A stretch of 22,712 nt of DNA from Actinomycetes bacterium (lineage in GTDB: Bacteria > Actinomycetota > Acidimicrobiia > Acidimicrobiales > Microtrichaceae): NCBI GenBank assembly GCA_023389745.1, contig JAEWED010000055.1, forward strand, positions 1 through 22,712. Direction: 5' to 3'. The notes under the pieces are model-generated. The model ran no database searches and was not told where the DNA came from. It worked only from the letters and a program-made list of their open reading frames with translations. Of this stretch, positions 10,501 through 16,429 are shown piece after piece (the stretch's first letter is position 1; each line of letters begins with the position of its first letter). Both the position numbers and the translations under genes were made by a program.

Positions 10501-10552
10501 CGAAATGACACCTGTTTTCGCAGTGGTCACTCCGAAAACAGCTGTCATTTCG
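10501..10552. repeat. 52-bp AT-richer near-perfect palindrome between purK and purE
   Basis: Two 20-bp arms (10501-10520 and 10533-10552) are complementary except at one central position; the arms begin CGAAATGACA and end TGTCATTTCG. The 12-nt loop contains a further AGTG-gt-CACT stem. Arms are about 45% G+C, well below the surroundings. No T-tract follows, so a canonical intrinsic terminator is unlikely. It may be a REP- or MITE-like dispersed palindrome, or an attenuator/mRNA-stabilising hairpin. Confidence 0.9.
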
Positions 10553-10571
10553 GGAGGGTGGTGGTTCGTGG

Positions 10572-10577
10572 CAGGAT
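10572..10577 (+). promoter_or_regulatory. Leaderless-type -10 for purE
   Basis: CAGGAT is followed by seven bases and ATG 10585, the same geometry as at purL and purS. The same bases include AGGA 8 nt before the ATG, so it could instead be a weak Shine-Dalgarno sequence. Confidence 0.35.
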
Positions 10578-10584
10578 CACGACC

Positions 10585-11079
10585 ATGACCGAACCCGTCG
10601 TCGGAATCATCATGGGCAGCTCCTCGGACCTGCCGGTCATGGAACAGGCCGCCGGCGTGCTCACCGAGTTCGGCATCGACCACGAGGTGCGGGTCGTCTC
10701 GGCGCACCGCAGCCCGCTGCGCATGGTCGAGTACGCCCGGACCGCCCGCGAGCGCGGTCTCAAGGTCGTCATCGCCGGTGCCGGCGGCGCCGCACACCTG
10801 CCGGGCATGGTCGCCTCGCTGACGACACTGCCGGTGATCGGCGTGCCGGTCCCGACCAAGCACCTGGGTGGCGTCGACTCGCTGCACTCCATCGTCCAGA
10901 TGCCCGGCGGTGTGCCGGTCGCGACGATGGCCATCGGCGGAGCACGCAACGCCGGCCTGATGGCCGTGCGGATGCTCTCGATCTCCGACGAGGTGCTGGC
11001 GTCGCGCCTGGCCGAGGACCAGCTCGCACTCGAGCAGTTCGCCGCCGCCCAGGACGCCGAGCTGCAGTCCGGTGACTGA
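10585..11079 (+). CDS. purE: N5-CAIR mutase (class I PurE)
   Basis: PurE moves the carboxylate of N5-CAIR to C4 of the ring, giving CAIR. The 164-residue protein has the class I signature GSSSDLPVM (from G11), VVSAHRSP with the catalytic His at residue 41, and AGAGGAAHLPGM for substrate phosphate and ribose. The presence of purK in the same cluster confirms the class I, N5-CAIR route. ATG 10585 gives the family N-terminus (PVVGIIMGSSSD); GTG 10558 would add nine unrelated residues. The gene overlaps the following reductase gene by eight bases, indicating co-translation. Confidence 0.97.
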   Translation: MTEPVVGIIMGSSSDLPVMEQAAGVLTEFGIDHEVRVVSAHRSPLRMVEYARTARERGLKVVIAGAGGAAHLPGMVASLTTLPVIGVPVPTKHLGGVDSLHSIVQMPGGVPVATMAIGGARNAGLMAVRMLSISDEVLASRLAEDQLALEQFAAAQDAELQSGD

Positions 11080-11827
11080 GCCCGGCGCCCGCCGCATCCG
11101 CACCGCGCTGCTGCTCGGCGGGTCGAGCGACATCGGCCGCGCCGTGCTGTCGTCGCTGGTGCCGTTGGGGCTGGAGCGCGCGGTGCTCGCGCTGCGGCAC
11201 CCGTCCGAGGCCCTCGACGCGCCCGAGGGGGTCGAGTGCGCACAGCTGCCGTGGGACGCGACCGACATCGCCGCCCACGAGGGACTCGTCGACGCGTCGA
11301 TCGGCGTGCTCGGCCACATCGACGTCGTCGTCTGCGCCGTGGGAATGCTCGGCCACCACGCCGGGCGGAGCATGGGTCCGGCTGCGGTCGACGAGATGGT
11401 CCGGACCAACTTCGCCGGACCTGCCGCCGCGCTCGCGGTCGTCGCAGACCGACTCGTCGACCAGGGCGACGGCACCATCGTGGTGCTGTCCTCGGTCGCC
11501 GCTGCCCGGGCCCGGCGCTCGAACTACGTGTACGGCTCCTCGAAGGCCGGGTTGGACGCCTTCGCCCAGGGCCTCGGCGACGCGCTGGTCGGCACCGGTG
11601 TCGAGGTGCTGGTCGTCCGTCCCGGATTCGTGCGCTCGTCGATGACCGAGGGGCTGGACCCGGCGCCCATGTCGACCGATCCTGCGACCGTCGGCGACGC
11701 GGTGCGCCACGCGCTCGAGCGCGGCCGCCACGGCATCGTCTGGGTGCCCGCCAAGCTGGGACCGATGTTCGCGGTGCTGCGCAACACGCCGCTCGGTGCG
11801 TGGCGGCGCATCTCGGGCAACCGCTGA
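11072..11827 (+). CDS. SDR-family reductase, DprE2-like
   Basis: A 251-residue NAD(P)H-dependent short-chain dehydrogenase. It has an N-terminal TALLLGGSSDIGRAV nucleotide-binding loop, catalytic S141 and the YGSSK motif (Y154, K158). The RARRSNYVYGSSKAGLD block, the VEVLVVRPGFVRS segment and a GIVWVPA... FAVLRNTPLGAWRRI tail follow mycobacterial DprE2 (Rv3791) closely. DprE2 reduces the 2'-keto intermediate of decaprenylphosphoryl-ribose to the arabinose donor for cell-wall arabinan. No DprE1 partner is in this window, so the exact substrate is inferred. The GTG start at 11072 overlaps the purE stop by eight bases. The link to purine synthesis may be PRPP, precursor of both pathways. Confidence 0.8.
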   Translation: MTEPGARRIRTALLLGGSSDIGRAVLSSLVPLGLERAVLALRHPSEALDAPEGVECAQLPWDATDIAAHEGLVDASIGVLGHIDVVVCAVGMLGHHAGRSMGPAAVDEMVRTNFAGPAAALAVVADRLVDQGDGTIVVLSSVAAARARRSNYVYGSSKAGLDAFAQGLGDALVGTGVEVLVVRPGFVRSSMTEGLDPAPMSTDPATVGDAVRHALERGRHGIVWVPAKLGPMFAVLRNTPLGAWRRISGNR

Positions 11828-11876
11828 CCAGACCGTCGTGCGCGACGTCAGGGAGCCGGCCGAGGCCGCCGGTCAG
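11824..11876. terminator. Branched hairpin between convergent genes
   Basis: CTGACC (11824-11829), which includes the stop of the DprE2-like gene, can pair with GGTCAG (11871-11876). Enclosed are two small stems, CGTCG-tgcg-CGACG (11834-11847) and CCGGC/GCCGG (11856-11872, which competes with the outer stem for its last two bases). No U-tract is present. A role in ending transcription from either side is possible but not shown. Confidence 0.3.
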
Positions 11877-11881
11877 GCAGC

Positions 11882-12253
11882 TCAGCCGAAGGTCTGCTTC
11901 CATCCGCCGGGCAGCTGGTCGGCCTCGACCGAACCGTCCAACCACGACGGGTCCTGATGGGCGTGCGTCGCGGCGCTCTGCTCCTCGGCGGCGGCTGCGG
12001 CAAGTGCCGCGGCGTGCTCCTCCTGCAGGGCGCGCTGCTCGGCGAGGCGCTGCTTGATGGCCTTGCGCGTCAACTTGGGTCGACCGGTGCGCTGACGCCG
12101 CACGCCGCCGAGCTCGAGGGCGCAGGCGATGCACGTCGGCGGCTTCGATGTGCCGAACGGGAAGACGACGCACTCGGGGCAGAACTGGTGGCCGCACTCG
12201 CCGCAGATGTACTCGCCCATGGTCATGGGGTGCTTGACGCAGGAGAACGACAC
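11882..12253 (-). CDS. Small B-box-like zinc-finger protein
   Basis: A 123-residue protein. The N-terminal half has paired metal ligands: C5-x2-H8, C17-x2-C20, C25-x2-C28 and C41-x2-C44, arranged like a B-box/zinc ribbon that binds two zinc ions. The rest is a basic helix (KLTRKAIKQRLAEQRALQEEH) and an Ala/Glu-rich tail ending in GGWKQTFG. Function is unknown; protein or nucleic-acid binding is plausible. GTG 12253 is chosen because AAAGGTGA (minus strand, 12268-12261) lies 7 nt upstream and the Cys motif starts at once; an ATG at 12319 would add a Pro/Gly-rich leader. The gene is opposite to the purine genes, between the convergent DprE2-like gene and divergent purB. Confidence 0.75.
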   Translation of the reverse strand: MSFSCVKHPMTMGEYICGECGHQFCPECVVFPFGTSKPPTCIACALELGGVRRQRTGRPKLTRKAIKQRLAEQRALQEEHAAALAAAAAEEQSAATHAHQDPSWLDGSVEADQLPGGWKQTFG

Positions 12254-12376
12254 CGTCGGGTCACCTTTCGGCCCGGGCGCCCCGTCGCGGGGAACCCTCG
12301 TACCCGGAGGTATCGGCACCGCGGACCGGGTGCTTGAGACACCGGGTCAGGGTGGGCGGTGCGCCGTGAACTGGGG

Positions 12377-12382
12377 GAGAAT
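12377..12382 (+). promoter_or_regulatory. Leaderless-type -10 for purB
   Basis: GAGAAT is followed by six bases and GTG 12389. No Shine-Dalgarno sequence is present in the usual window other than the G-run that overlaps the hexamer. A new promoter is expected here because the gene upstream is on the opposite strand. Confidence 0.5.
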
Positions 12383-12388
12383 GCTCCG

Positions 12389-13813
12389 GTGAGCTCCGTG
12401 CCGAACGTCCTCGCCGCCCGCTACGCCAGTGCCGAGATGGTCGACATCTGGTCCCCGGAGCGCAAGGTGTCACTCGAGCGGGAGCTGTGGATCGCGGTGA
12501 TGCGGGCACAGCAGGCCCGCGGCATCGACATCCCTGATGAGGCGATCGCCGCGTACGAGAAGGTCGTCGACCAGGTCGACCTGGCATCGATCGACGCTCG
12601 GGAGCGTGTCACCCGACACGACGTGAAGGCCCGCCTCGAGGAGTTCTCGGACCTCGCCGGGTTCGAGCACGCCCACAAGGGCATGACCTCGCGGGACCTG
12701 ACCGAGAACGTCGAGCAGATGCAGGTCCGCCGCTCGCTCGAGGTGCTCCGCACCCGGGTGGTCGCGTCGCTCGCCCGCCTGGCCGAGCTCGCCGCCCTGC
12801 ACGCCGAGACGGTCATCGTCGGCCGCAGCCACAACGTCGCCGCGCAGGCCACCACCCTGGGCAAGCGGTTCGCCAACCACGGCGAGGAGCTGCTGGTCGC
12901 CGCAGCACGTCTCGACGAGCTGCTCGACCGCTACCCGCTGCGGGGTCTCAAGGGCCCTGTCGGCACCCAGCAGGACCAGCTCGACCTGCTCGACGGCGAC
13001 GCCGACTCCCTCGACGGGCTCGAGTCCGAGATCGCGGCGCACCTCGGCTTCGACCGGGTGCTCACCAACGTCGGCCAGATCTACCCCCGCTCGCTCGACC
13101 TGGACGTGGTCTCGACGCTGGTCCAGCTCGTGTCGGGACCGTCGTCGCTGGCGACGACCCTGCGCCTGATGGCGGGCAACGAGCTGGTCACCGAGGGCTT
13201 CCGCCCCGGCCAGGTCGGCTCGTCCGCCATGCCGCACAAGATGAACGCCCGTAGCTGCGAGCGCATCAACGGCTTCCGAGTCATCCTCAACGGCCACCTG
13301 ACGATGGCGTCGGGCATGGCGGGGGAGCAGTGGAACGAGGGCGACGTGTCGTGCTCGGTGGTGCGACGCGTGCTGCTGCCGGACGCCTGCTTCGCGACCG
13401 ACGGCGTCTTCCAGACCCTGCTCGACGTGCTCGGCGGCTTCGGGGCGTACCCGGCGGTCATCGAGCGCGAGCTGCGTCGATACCTCCCCTTCCTGGCGAC
13501 CACCAAGGTGCTCATGGCGGCGGTGCGCGCCGGCGTGGGACGTGAGGTCGCCCACGAGGTCATCAAGGAGCACGCCGTCGCGGTGGCCCTCGACATGCGC
13601 GAGCACGGCAGCGAGGGCAACGACCTGATCGACCGCCTGGCCGCCGACGAGCGGCTCGGCCTGGACGCCACGGCGTTGCAGTCGGCCCTCGGTGATCCGA
13701 TCACGTTCGTCGGCAACGCGCCGGCGCAGGTCGCCTCGTTCGTGACGCAGGTCGCGGCGCTCGTCGAGCGCCATCCCGAGGCCATGTCCTACGGAGGCGA
13801 ATCGATCCTGTGA
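12389..13813 (+). CDS. purB: Adenylosuccinate lyase
   Basis: PurB removes fumarate twice in purine synthesis: from SAICAR to give AICAR and from adenylosuccinate to give AMP. The 474-residue protein belongs to the fumarase/aspartase superfamily. It starts with NVLAARYAS..MVDIWSPERK, contains the HKGMTSRDLTEN block, the histidine loop VGRSHNVAAQATTLGKR and the superfamily signature GSSAMPHKMN (277-286) on the flexible catalytic loop. GTG 12389 is chosen over GTG 12359 because homology begins at SSVPNVLA and a -10-like GAGAAT would lie inside the longer version. A TGA-headed repeat array starts at its stop and fills the gap to purC. Confidence 0.97.
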   Translation: MSSVPNVLAARYASAEMVDIWSPERKVSLERELWIAVMRAQQARGIDIPDEAIAAYEKVVDQVDLASIDARERVTRHDVKARLEEFSDLAGFEHAHKGMTSRDLTENVEQMQVRRSLEVLRTRVVASLARLAELAALHAETVIVGRSHNVAAQATTLGKRFANHGEELLVAAARLDELLDRYPLRGLKGPVGTQQDQLDLLDGDADSLDGLESEIAAHLGFDRVLTNVGQIYPRSLDLDVVSTLVQLVSGPSSLATTLRLMAGNELVTEGFRPGQVGSSAMPHKMNARSCERINGFRVILNGHLTMASGMAGEQWNEGDVSCSVVRRVLLPDACFATDGVFQTLLDVLGGFGAYPAVIERELRRYLPFLATTKVLMAAVRAGVGREVAHEVIKEHAVAVALDMREHGSEGNDLIDRLAADERLGLDATALQSALGDPITFVGNAPAQVASFVTQVAALVERHPEAMSYGGESIL

Positions 13814-13927
13814 CGCCAACCCTCCCGTGACGCCAGCCCTCCCGTGACGCCAGACATCCTTGTGAAGCCCGCCACCCCCTGAGCCCGCCACCCCCTGAGC
13901 CCGCCACCCCCTGCGGCAGCCACCCTC
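13811..13927 (+). repeat. Seven-unit 16-17-bp array from the purB stop codon
   Basis: Units begin at 13811, 13828, 13845, 13863, 13880, 13896 and 13912. All but the last start with TGA. Units 1 and 2 (TGACGCCArCCCTCCCG) differ by one base; units 5 and 6 (TGAGCCCGCCACCCCC) are identical; units 3, 4 and 7 are intermediate. Spacings are 17, 17, 18, 17, 16 and 16. The first TGA is the purB stop, and the first three units put a stop in every frame. The array ends just before GGAG, the purC ribosome-binding site. Confidence 0.88.
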
Positions 13928-13944
13928 TGATCGGAGCACACGAC

Positions 13945-14880
13945 GTGAGCACCCTGACCACCACTCCAGAGCTCGGCCTGCCGCTGGTGCACCGCGGCAA
14001 GGTGCGCGACCTGTTCGACGCCGGCGACGACCGGCTGCTGATGGTCGCGACCGATCGGCTGTCGGCCTTCGACGTCGTGATGGCCGAGGCCGTGCCGGAC
14101 AAGGGGCGCGTGCTCACCGCCATGTCGGTGTTCTGGTTCGACGAGCTGGCCGACGTGATCGGCAACCACCTGATCTCCGCCGACCTGGACGGTCTGCCCG
14201 AGAGCGCCCGTCATCCGTCGCTCGCCGGGCGCACCATGTTGTGCCACCGCGCCGAGATGCTGCCGATCGAGTGCATCGTGCGCGGGTACGTGGCGGGGTC
14301 CGCCTGGAAGGAGTACCGCCACTCGGGCACGGTGCACGGCATGAAGGTGCCGGCCGGGCTGCGAGAGGCCGACCGCCTCTCCGAGCCGATCTTCACGCCG
14401 TCGACGAAGGCGGCCGTCGGCGACCACGACGAGAACATCTCCTTCGACGCGGCCGTCGAGCTCATCGGCCCCGAACTGGCCGAGCAGGCGCGCACCGTCA
14501 GCCTCGAGATGTACCGCCGCGCCGCGGCGCGCGCCGAGGAGGCGGGCTTCCTGCTGGCCGACACCAAGTTCGAGCTCGGCCTCATCCCCACCGGCGAGGA
14601 GGGCCCCGACGGTGAGGGCGGCAAGGAGCTGGTCGTGGCGGACGAGGTGCTCACCCCTGACTCGTCCCGCTTCTGGGCGGTCGACGACTGGCGACCGGGT
14701 GCCACGCCGCAGGGTTTCGACAAGCAGCCGATCCGGGACTTCCTGGAGTCGTTGGGCTGGGACAAGCGTCCGCCGGCACCCGCGTTGCCCGTCGATGTGA
14801 TCGCTGCCACTGCGGGCCGGTACACCGCTGCCTACGAGCGGATCTGCGGCCGGCTGCTCGACGACTGGCCGGGAGCCTGA
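13945..14880 (+). CDS. purC: SAICAR synthase
   Basis: PurC condenses CAIR with aspartate using ATP. The 311-residue length matches the longer, yeast-like single-domain form. Visible motifs are RGKVRDLFD (17-25) with DRLSAFDVVM for nucleotide binding, PIECIVRGYVAGSAWKEY for CAIR binding, DTKFELGL (from D206) and DEVLTPDSSRFW (from D233), the PurC signature. GTG 13945 is set by GGAG (13933-13936), 8 nt upstream. A 131-nt repeat-rich gap separates it from purB, so co-transcription is likely but not certain. Confidence 0.97.
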   Translation: MSTLTTTPELGLPLVHRGKVRDLFDAGDDRLLMVATDRLSAFDVVMAEAVPDKGRVLTAMSVFWFDELADVIGNHLISADLDGLPESARHPSLAGRTMLCHRAEMLPIECIVRGYVAGSAWKEYRHSGTVHGMKVPAGLREADRLSEPIFTPSTKAAVGDHDENISFDAAVELIGPELAEQARTVSLEMYRRAAARAEEAGFLLADTKFELGLIPTGEEGPDGEGGKELVVADEVLTPDSSRFWAVDDWRPGATPQGFDKQPIRDFLESLGWDKRPPAPALPVDVIAATAGRYTAAYERICGRLLDDWPGA

Positions 14881-14911
14881 CGGCCCGCTCGGGGCGCCGT
14901 CGGGGGTGTGG

Positions 14912-14917
14912 AAGAAT
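14912..14917 (+). promoter_or_regulatory. Leaderless-type -10 for purS
   Basis: AAGAAT is followed by seven bases and ATG 14925. No Shine-Dalgarno sequence is seen. This suggests a promoter for purSQ within the 44-nt gap after purC. Confidence 0.5.
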
Positions 14918-14924
14918 CGGACGC

Positions 14925-15191
14925 ATGACCTTCGACGTGGTGGTGGAAGTCCGACTCCGTCCGGGGATCGCCGATCCCCAGGGTGCGACCATCGAACGGG
15001 CGCTGCCGGCGCTCGGGTTCGAGGGGGTCAGCGGGGTCGCGGTCGGCAAGAGCATCCGCTTCAGCGTCGAGGCTGCCGACGCCGTGGCCGCCGAGTCGCT
15101 CGTCGACGACATGTGCCACCGCTTCCTCACCAACCCGGTGATCGAGGACTCGACCGTGACCCTCACGCCGGCCGCCGTCGCTGCGAGCTGA
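14925..15191 (+). CDS. purS: FGAM synthase subunit PurS
   Basis: PurS is the small dimeric subunit that bridges PurL and PurQ in the three-part FGAM synthase and helps pass ammonia between them. The 88-residue product has the family pattern: FDVVVEVRLRPGIADPQGATIERALPALGF, a GKSIRFSVEA strand and a C-terminal FLTNPVIEDSTV. The stop at 15189-15191 is one base before the purQ ATG, so the two are tightly coupled. Confidence 0.95.
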   Translation: MTFDVVVEVRLRPGIADPQGATIERALPALGFEGVSGVAVGKSIRFSVEAADAVAAESLVDDMCHRFLTNPVIEDSTVTLTPAAVAAS

Positions 15192-15192
15192 C

Positions 15193-15879
15193 ATGGCTGC
15201 CAACGTCGCGATCATCCGGTTCCCCGGCACCAACTGCGAGTTCGACGCGGCCGAGGCCGTCACCGATCTCGGTGGCACTCCCGAGATCCTCTTCCACGAC
15301 GAGACCTCACTCGGCGCGGCCGACGCCATCATCGTGGCGGGCGGCTTCGCGCACGGCGACTACCTGCGTCCCGGCGCGATCGCCCGGTTCTCGCCGATCA
15401 TGGAGGCCGTGTCGCGCTTCGCAGCGGAGGGTGGTCCGGTGGTCGGGATCTGCAACGGATTCCAGGTGCTGACCGAGGCACATCTGCTGCCGGGAGCACT
15501 CCAGAAGAACGCTGGTTCGAAGTTTCGCTGCGGGATGGTTCAGCTGCGAATCGAGACGACCGATTCCGTGCTGACCTCGGAAGGATCCGTCGGACAGGTC
15601 CTCGACATTCCGATCAACCACTTCGAAGGAAATTTTGTCTGTTCGAAGGAGACGTTGGCGGAACTTCGCGGTGAGGACCGCGTCGTGGTGCGATATGTCG
15701 ACAATCCCAATGGCTCGATCGACGACATCGCCGGCATCTGCAACGCCGGCCGCAACGTGGTCGGTCTGATGCCGCACCCGGAGCGGGCCTGCAACGAGCT
15801 GCTCGGCTCGACCGACGGCCGGGTCATGCTGCACTCGCTGCTGGCCTCGGCCGGCGCCCGTCTGGCGAACGCCGGCTGA
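15193..15879 (+). CDS. purQ: FGAM synthase glutaminase subunit PurQ
   Basis: PurQ hydrolyses glutamine and feeds ammonia to PurL for FGAR to FGAM conversion. The 228-residue class I amidotransferase has the nucleophile C87 in GICNGFQ and the His-Glu pair H195 and E197 in MPHPERA. FPGTNCEFD and GGFAHGDYLRPGA are PurQ-specific. The reading frame is intact. Codons 97-176 (bases 15481-15720) are unusual: about 31% end in A or T, against about 11% in the preceding 96 codons and about 4% in the last 52. This suggests a recombined segment that did not break the protein. purL is not adjacent; a minus-strand gene lies between them. Confidence 0.97.
   Translation: MAANVAIIRFPGTNCEFDAAEAVTDLGGTPEILFHDETSLGAADAIIVAGGFAHGDYLRPGAIARFSPIMEAVSRFAAEGGPVVGICNGFQVLTEAHLLPGALQKNAGSKFRCGMVQLRIETTDSVLTSEGSVGQVLDIPINHFEGNFVCSKETLAELRGEDRVVVRYVDNPNGSIDDIAGICNAGRNVVGLMPHPERACNELLGSTDGRVMLHSLLASAGARLANAG
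15481..15720 (+). other. Low-GC3 patch inside purQ
   Basis: By direct count, 25 of 80 codons end in A or T, including rare-looking TTT, ATT, AAT, TAT, CTT and TGT. Both edges are sharp. Codon use returns to the local high-GC style at GACGACATCGCC (15721). A gene-conversion tract from a lower-GC relative is one explanation; local selection on mRNA structure is another. Confidence 0.6.
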
Positions 15880-15913
15880 GGCCCGCTGGGTTGTTCGTTC
15901 GGCTGCCGTTCGG

Positions 15914-16339
15914 TCAGCTGGCGGCCCGGGAGATGCCGGCCCGCTTGAGGACCGCTGCCGGCACGCCGATCTCGCGCCATGCGGCGTAGGAGATTCCCTT
16001 GTGCTCGCCGTAGGCCTTGGCGGCGGCGACGAACTCGTCCTCGATCGCCGACATGTCGACCGGCGCCTGCATGTTCGACAGCTCGGTGCTCAGGTTCATG
16101 CGTTCCTGGGTGAGCTCCAGCTTCTTCACCGGTGACGCGGTGGTGATCTCCTCGTCGATCCGCTCGAGGCGTCGGGTGATGGAATCAGGGGTTCGCTTCC
16201 GGCCTCGTTTCGGCTTGTTCGTCTCGAGCGCTTCGAGATATTGCTTGATCGGACGAGCACTGAGACGTGTCGACTTCTCGGCCTTCGGGTTTGCTGCCTT
16301 TTGAGCAGAAGCCTTCGGCTTTGTTTTTGCAGTTGCCAT
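15914..16339 (-). CDS. Small basic protein, possible nucleoid-associated protein
   Basis: A 141-residue protein with a Lys/Ala/Pro-rich, H1-like N-terminal tail (MATAKTKPKASAQKAANPK), a basic KPKRGRKRTPDS segment, a coiled-coil-like middle (RRLERIDEEI through ERMNLSTELSNM) and a compact C-terminus (GISYAAWREIGVPAAVLKRAGIS) that looks like a small helical DNA-binding module. Nucleoid binding is inference; no named family is certain. ATG 16339 is chosen over 16375; TCAAAT lies 7 nt upstream and TTGCCA a further 17 bp away, suggesting a leaderless promoter. The first 53 codons are AT-ending in about 45% of cases, the rest in about 7%. It converges on purQ and is divergent from purL. Confidence 0.7.
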   Translation of the reverse strand: MATAKTKPKASAQKAANPKAEKSTRLSARPIKQYLEALETNKPKRGRKRTPDSITRRLERIDEEITTASPVKKLELTQERMNLSTELSNMQAPVDMSAIEDEFVAAAKAYGEHKGISYAAWREIGVPAAVLKRAGISRAAS

Positions 16340-16416
16340 ACCCTTCATTTGATACCCAAGTTTCGGGAATGGCAACTACCGCCGGTGGCCGTTCCGGAGG
16401 GTGATCAGCCCTGCGG

Positions 16417-16422
16417 TAGCGT
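16417..16422 (+). promoter_or_regulatory. Leaderless-type -10 for purL
   Basis: TAGCGT is followed by seven bases and ATG 16430, with no Shine-Dalgarno sequence. A separate promoter is needed because the adjacent gene is on the other strand. This supports ATG 16430 over the in-frame ATG at 16445. Confidence 0.6.
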
Positions 16423-16429
16423 CGTGGCC

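Noticed and set aside
10501..10552. Palindrome as a Rho-independent terminator
   Set aside because: No T-tract follows either arm; the next bases are G-rich.
11824..11876. tRNA-like fold in the convergent gap
   Set aside because: The branched stems are short and lack the acceptor, anticodon and T-loop features of a tRNA; no tRNA gene is visible anywhere in the window.
12254..12319. Longer zinc-finger protein starting at ATG 12319
   Set aside because: The extra 22 residues are Pro/Gly-rich without homology and would cover the AAAGGTGA ribosome-binding site of GTG 12253.
16241..16429. Upstream extension of purL to 16241
   Set aside because: It is antisense to the basic-protein gene, low in complexity and lacks homology. 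ATG 16430 has a matching -10-like hexamer.
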